From the NCBI GenBank assembly GCA_012295275.1, contig CM022666.1:16551772-16614271 (forward strand): a stretch of DNA of 62,500 nucleotides, read 5' to 3'. Below, piece after piece: positions 56,046 through 62,500 of this stretch; position 1 is the first letter of the stretch; each line of letters begins with the position of its first letter. Under the pieces are notes generated by a model, which was given only the letters and a program-made list of their open reading frames with translations, had not been told where the DNA came from and searched no databases. Source of the DNA: Chrysomallon squamiferum (lineage: Eukaryota; Mollusca; Gastropoda; Neomphalida; Peltospiridae). The position numbers and the translations under genes are program-made.

Positions 56046-57365
56046 AAGTGTTAAAACGTGTTAGGATGTTAATCATCGTAGTTTGTATTGCGCAGCTGTT
56101 TTCCAGCGCAAAGGTAGATTTAAAAGGTAATTTGTACCTGGTTTTGATTGGCTGAAGGAAATAAATAGGATACGCCTTCTTTTTAAATCTGTCCTGTCAG
56201 TTTCAGAAACAGCCTCTTTAAGGATTTGAGCTATCGTTATCATCTCTTATTGTATACCTATACCGTTTTTCTTGTTGTCATGTTTGAAGGTTTAAGAATT
56301 TCAGTGATCGTCTGAAAATTGTCTTACTTTACTGTCACCGAGCATGAAGCGAAAGTTTTAATTATTTAAAGCATTTTACTGATCGCTTGTACATACAGTA
56401 ATATCTACGTACAAATTTTTAAGATATTTTTCAGTATTTTCACTAAATATATGTGAATAGTTTTCAGTAATTTTCAGAATCCTGGGAGACATTATTATGA
56501 TTGTCGTTGAAGACTTTACCTAGAACTATGTTTTCAATTTGTGATTAATTATCTGCAGTTTTAATTAGGTTTTAATCACCTGCAAGTTTTCAGTTTGTCT
56601 TACACGTGACTGTGTGTCTGTGTACAACGTACGTCGTTAGTGCGTGTGTGCATTGCTTATGTACGTCACTGCACTTCGTAATTTTATTTTCACAAAGGAG
56701 TTTACTCTTTTGAATGTAATAATTTTATTTTCTTCTTATTATTATTACCTTTGTTTATTAAGACAAATGTAATATATTATTCTACCTAATTTGATTGTAT
56801 AAAGATTAAATCAGTTGATGTCAAGAGGAGTAAGTTTTTTTTAATAATTGTTAAGTGATATTGATAGACAGACAGACTGACAGATACATTCTTTTTACAC
56901 GTCTAACATATTACACTGATTAGAAACAGAATTCAGTATTAACAGAAGTAATCATTCAAAGTGCGGAAACCACTCCAAGGACAGACTGTAAACTAATCAG
57001 CAGATTTAAAATTTCTTACTAGTTTTATGTTTTACATTTGGAGCTACGGAACCCAGTTAAACGTCAGTTTGGAATATTGACTTTATTATTTACTTTAATG
57101 GACCAGCTGGTCTGACATTCACATTGTTTCTTAAAAAGTGTAAGTCTACGTTTCGTAGCCAGTGTCTAATGTTTAAAATGAATGTATTAACTACTGTTTT
57201 AATACCTAATGTTGACATGATGATACAGTTCAAGTAAGAAGTTAGTTAGAAGTTCGCTGATCTTCAGTCTGTGTACTGAACTGGGACACGGTTTTGTGTT
57301 TAAAATATTTTATCTTAAGATCAGCATCGCTATTTTTTCTTCTGTCTTCTGGCGTATTATATATT
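56046..57365. other. Intronic non-coding tract
   Basis: Mostly AT-rich unique sequence. A small frame beginning at an ATG near 56068 starts with a hydrophobic stretch (MLIIVVCIAQLF), but is not supported as a gene. Confidence 0.45.
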
Positions 57366-57569
57366 TAGTTCTCGTATACGACGTGACGTATTGAATGTTT
57401 AGTTCTCGTATACGACATGACGTATTGAATGTTTAGTTCTCGTATACGACGTGACGTATTGAATGTTTAGTTCTCGTATATGACGTGACGTATTATATGT
57501 TTAGTTCTCGTAAACGACGTGACGTATTCTATGTTTAGTTCTCGTATACGACGTGACGTATTATACATT
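57366..57569. repeat. 34-bp minisatellite, 6 copies at exact spacing
   Basis: Units start at 57366, 57400, 57434, 57468, 57502 and 57536. Each holds tagttctcgtatacgacgtg followed by acgtatt. Every copy keeps TGACGTA, a CRE/ATF-like half site, and most keep the palindrome cgtatacg. Confidence 0.9.
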
Positions 57570-57790
57570 TAATTCTTGTACGCCTCGGTGGTTACAGCCG
57601 ACCAAATGGTGCCACGTTTATCAATAACTCCGTTCGATTCCTTTATTCGCGGCGTGTTCGGCAGCACTCGGAGTTTGGGTAATCCTTATCGACAAACGCT
57701 TTAGTTGGTGGTCGGAGCAATCTGCCGCACATTCGAGTAATCGGGACTGTTGAAGAGATCCACAGTGAGAGTCACAGAATCGATGACAAG
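57570..57790. promoter_or_regulatory. CpG-rich unique block next to the 34-bp array
   Basis: Complex sequence with many CpGs and no repeats, including cgttcgattcc, which resembles a tRNA B box but lacks the rest of a tRNA. A regulatory element is possible. Confidence 0.22.
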
Positions 57791-60127
<2,337 letters not shown>

Positions 60128-60157
60128 CATCGTCTTTATTATTACAAGGAGAAGAAA

Positions 60158-60245
60158 AACAACAGTTTTGGTTAACAGTTACATATGTAAGGAAACAACA
60201 ACAGTTTTGGTTAACAGTTACATATGTAAGGAAACAACAACAGTA
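60158..60245. repeat. 37-bp tandem repeat, 2.3 copies
   Basis: The unit is aacaacagttttggttaaca plus gttacatatgtaaggaa, with copies starting at about 60159 and 60196. Confidence 0.8.
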
Positions 60246-60916
60246 TTTAGTTCGATGTTTGTACATACCGCAGTCTGTACTGACGTTTAACAACAGTGTT
60301 TTTCATATTTTCTACAAGCAGTCACGTCTGTACACACACGAGTTACGTGCTTAGATCGACAGTCTGATAATTAGCGAGATTTTGAAGAATGCCAGACTCG
60401 TGTGTTGATGTGATCTCAACAACTGATACATTGCTTCATTTCACGAGATGGAGCGCTGTGGGTCTATAGATCAAACCTTTGACAGGGTCGATTAGAGGTT
60501 GAGGCTGTTACTAACGTGTTTATTAAATGACGTAGAATGATTTATTTTCATTGCTTAAAGAGATCCACACAAAAGTATAATAACAATTCAGTATATATGA
60601 TGCATGTTATTAAAGTGTACGTTTCTGTGGTATGAAGAAACACTCTAATGTATATTCTACATGCTTCTATGTTATTCTTCTCGTCTTTCACCAGTGATGA
60701 TTGTAAAACATGTGCACACAATACAAAATTAGCTGAATTAATATTGATCGTGTGTGTGTGTATGTGTGTCTGTCTGTATGTATGTATGTGTGTATGTGTA
60801 TGTGTGTTTATGTGAATGTGGGTATGTAAGTAGGTACGTACTAAGGTATTTATATACATGCTTTTGTAATGAAACTAATTTACACTATATTAACTATTTT
60901 TTACTCTGTTTTGCAG
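60246..60916. other. 3' end of the intron
   Basis: Unique sequence with a (TG)/(TATG) tract at 60750-60840, then the branch region and pyrimidine tract of exon 2. Confidence 0.5.
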
Positions 60917-60953
60917 TTTATTGAAAGAAGATACAGAGAGGAAATGGCTAAAG
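60917..60953 (+). CDS. Exon 2 (37-nt micro-exon) of the type II membrane protein gene
   Basis: A pyrimidine-rich tract ending in TTTTGCAG lies directly upstream, and AAAG|GTAAGAA is a near-perfect donor. Joined in phase 0 to exon 1, it adds FIERRYREEMAK plus the first base of a glycine-type codon. The junction turns QLLDLLQL into a longer amphipathic helix (LLDLLQLFIERRYREEMAK), which is what a stalk or short coiled coil before an extracellular domain would look like. Possible branch-point adenines lie 20-35 nt upstream (ttaac, actaa). The exon leaves the frame in phase 1, so the next exon must start with two bases of a codon. No convincing coding exon was found between 60954 and 62500. It is too short for open-frame searches and is easily missed by annotation. 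Confidence 0.72.
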
Positions 60954-61174
60954 GTAAGAACAGTTACACTTGTTTTCAGAAGATGATAAAATGTAGCGTA
61001 TTATTTTACAATATGTAATTTTATTTTGTAAGAAATAATGAGCAATATATTATTTCATCGACACCAGGAATATACATGCGTTATTCTGAACAACATTTGC
61101 TCTGCTTTTTGCTGGGATTTGCTCAGCAGGAGTCTCATTATCCTACATACCTACTATTAACTATAAGTGTCAAC

Positions 61175-61600
61175 TATTACTAGACATATCTCTTATCGAC
61201 TGTATACAATTAAAGATAACTATTACTAGACATATCTCTCATCGACTGTATACAATTAAAGATAACTATTACTAGATATGTCTCTCACCGACTGTATACA
61301 ATTAATGATAACTATTACTATACATATCTCTCATCAACTGTATACAATTAATGATAACTATTACTAGATATCTTTTTCACCTACTGAATACAATTAAAGA
61401 TAACTATTACTAGATATATCTTTCATCGACTGTATACAATTAAAGATAACTATTACTAGATATATCTTTCATCGACTGTATACAATTAATGACAACTATT
61501 ACTAGATATATCTCTCATCGACTGTATACAATTAATGACAACTATTACTAGATATGTCTCTCGCCGACTGTATACAATTAATGACAGCTATTACTGATAC
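61175..61600. repeat. 46-bp minisatellite, about 9 copies
   Basis: The unit holds tattactagacatatctctc, atcgactgtatacaatta and aagataac. Copies differ at atat/atgt, aaag/atga and at/cc sites. It lies in the intron after exon 2. Confidence 0.9.
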
Positions 61601-62500
61601 ATGCTAGCTGTGTTTTAACACGGAGAGAAACAAAAACGTATTTCGTTACGTCTCTGTTACGATCACGCAAACATTCCATTCGCTCTGTCTGTCAAGTGAC
61701 GATATTTTGGCACGGAACTGCATTGCGTCTATCTAACCGCTATCTCGTCTTCAAACTGATCTATCTTCAGCTGTTTCTAATAACTCACTGCTTTAACATA
61801 CATTTTCATGTTACCTACGAACTACACTAGATAAGGTTTCGTAATGATAGATGACATTGGAGCTAAGAAAGAAAAGATACAAACAAGACGTCTGTGATGT
61901 TTTCTCATCAGAAAACACATCTTGTCGTGTTGTACCAGTGGCGCAGATTTAGTCTTGTGTTAAAATCTTTTATGTTGACAGGCCCCGAAGATGAAAACTC
62001 TGTTTAGGACGAAATGTCTTGCTGTTACTGGTTTCTTCTTTTTCTCCTTTTTCTTCTTTTATTTCTGTATTAGTAGAAGAAGTAGTAGTAGAAGTACTAG
62101 TAATAGTAGGAATAACTGAAGTGGCTACTAGTAATACACATAGTAGCAGCATTATTTTTATTCTTACCACTGCTACTATAGCTGCTATTACTACTAATAT
62201 TATTACTAGCACTACTACTACTACTACTGCTTCTACAACTACTGTTACTACTACAACTATTGCTATTACTACTGCTGCTACTACTACTACTGCTGCTACT
62301 ACTACTACTGTTACTACCATTGCTGCAGTTGCTAATTCTTTACGACAAAAAAACACACACACTTTCCTGACGTTGCCGCTGTGTCGTCATTCATGATTAT
62401 CTGCATCTTTGTGCAGTCGTCGTAGCTCGCTTTGACAGTGACGTACACCACACAAATCCCTCAGATTCCGGCATTGATGGCGGCGCCGCCTAGCGGACTC
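61601..62500. other. Downstream non-coding sequence
   Basis: Unique sequence to about 62030, then imperfect (ACT)n or (AGT)n triplets at 62070-62335, then a CpG-rich end with a CTCF-like motif at 62483-62496 (GCGCCGCCTAGCGG, one mismatch to GCGCCMYCTRSYGG). An acceptor-like tgttgacag ending at 61981 would splice exon 2 to a stop after eight codons; it is not favoured. Confidence 0.45.

Noticed and set aside
56068-56155. Small frame starting with a signal-peptide-like stretch and a possible donor (aaaggtagat)
   Set aside because: Too short, and no downstream partner exon could be identified.
57620-57650. tRNA B-box-like cgttcgattcc
   Set aside because: No A box or foldable acceptor stem at the right distance.

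Overview
This looks like one contiguous piece of an animal (metazoan) nuclear genome. It is AT-rich, has no dense gene packing, carries spliceosomal exons with GT-AG junctions, and is saturated with simple repeats: (GA/CT)n arrays over 100 bp, (AAT/ATT)n, (AGT)n, (GATA)n, (CA)n, (TATG)n and homopolymer runs. This texture fits a lophotrochozoan, perhaps a mollusc, but no marker gene here proves the taxon; that assignment is inference. No rRNA, intact tRNA, CRISPR array, bacterial operon or full-length transposon was found. Most of the longest open frames are translations of microsatellites, not genes.

The one gene supported well starts near the middle on the + strand. Exon 1 (42761-43237) encodes the first 159 residues of a type II membrane protein: a cytosolic N-terminus, a single hydrophobic segment, then an extracellular stalk with CxxC and CC motifs. 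It ends in a consensus donor. After an intron of about 17.7 kb, a 37-nt exon at 60917-60953 continues the frame in phase with a strong acceptor and donor. The rest lies beyond the right edge. The topology and stalk resemble tumour necrosis factor (TNF) superfamily ligands, which remains a hypothesis until the missing ectodomain is seen.

Two weaker minus-strand candidates look like terminal exons, each followed by AATAAA: 15559-15897, whose end resembles the last strands of a TNF/C1q-type beta sandwich, and 47677-47881, lying antisense inside the long intron.

Layout: 1-8.4 kb is non-coding with microsatellites and one CpG-rich block (1150-1480). 8.4-9.0 kb is a 21-bp minisatellite. 11.1-17.3 kb is a tandem-repeat province: (AAAT)n, (GATA)n, (GA)n, a 3.3-kb 81-bp minisatellite with higher-order structure, a degenerate telomere-like hexamer tract and a 58-bp minisatellite. 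17.3-42.1 kb is long non-coding DNA in which a few complex, CpG-rich islands (24.6-25.1, 26.3-26.7, 29.56-29.74, 31.8-32.1, 36.36-36.64 kb) look like candidate cis-regulatory elements. 42.1-42.76 kb is the presumed promoter and 5' leader. 43.2-60.9 kb is the giant intron, with a recent inverted repeat (53.5-54.9 kb), several minisatellites and a 410-bp (CT)n array. 61.2-61.6 kb is a 46-bp minisatellite and the window ends in CpG-rich sequence.

The sequence shows no multi-gene system. The points most worth following are the split type II membrane protein gene and its possible beta-sandwich neighbour, the structured minisatellite and telomere-like province, and the intronic inverted repeat.
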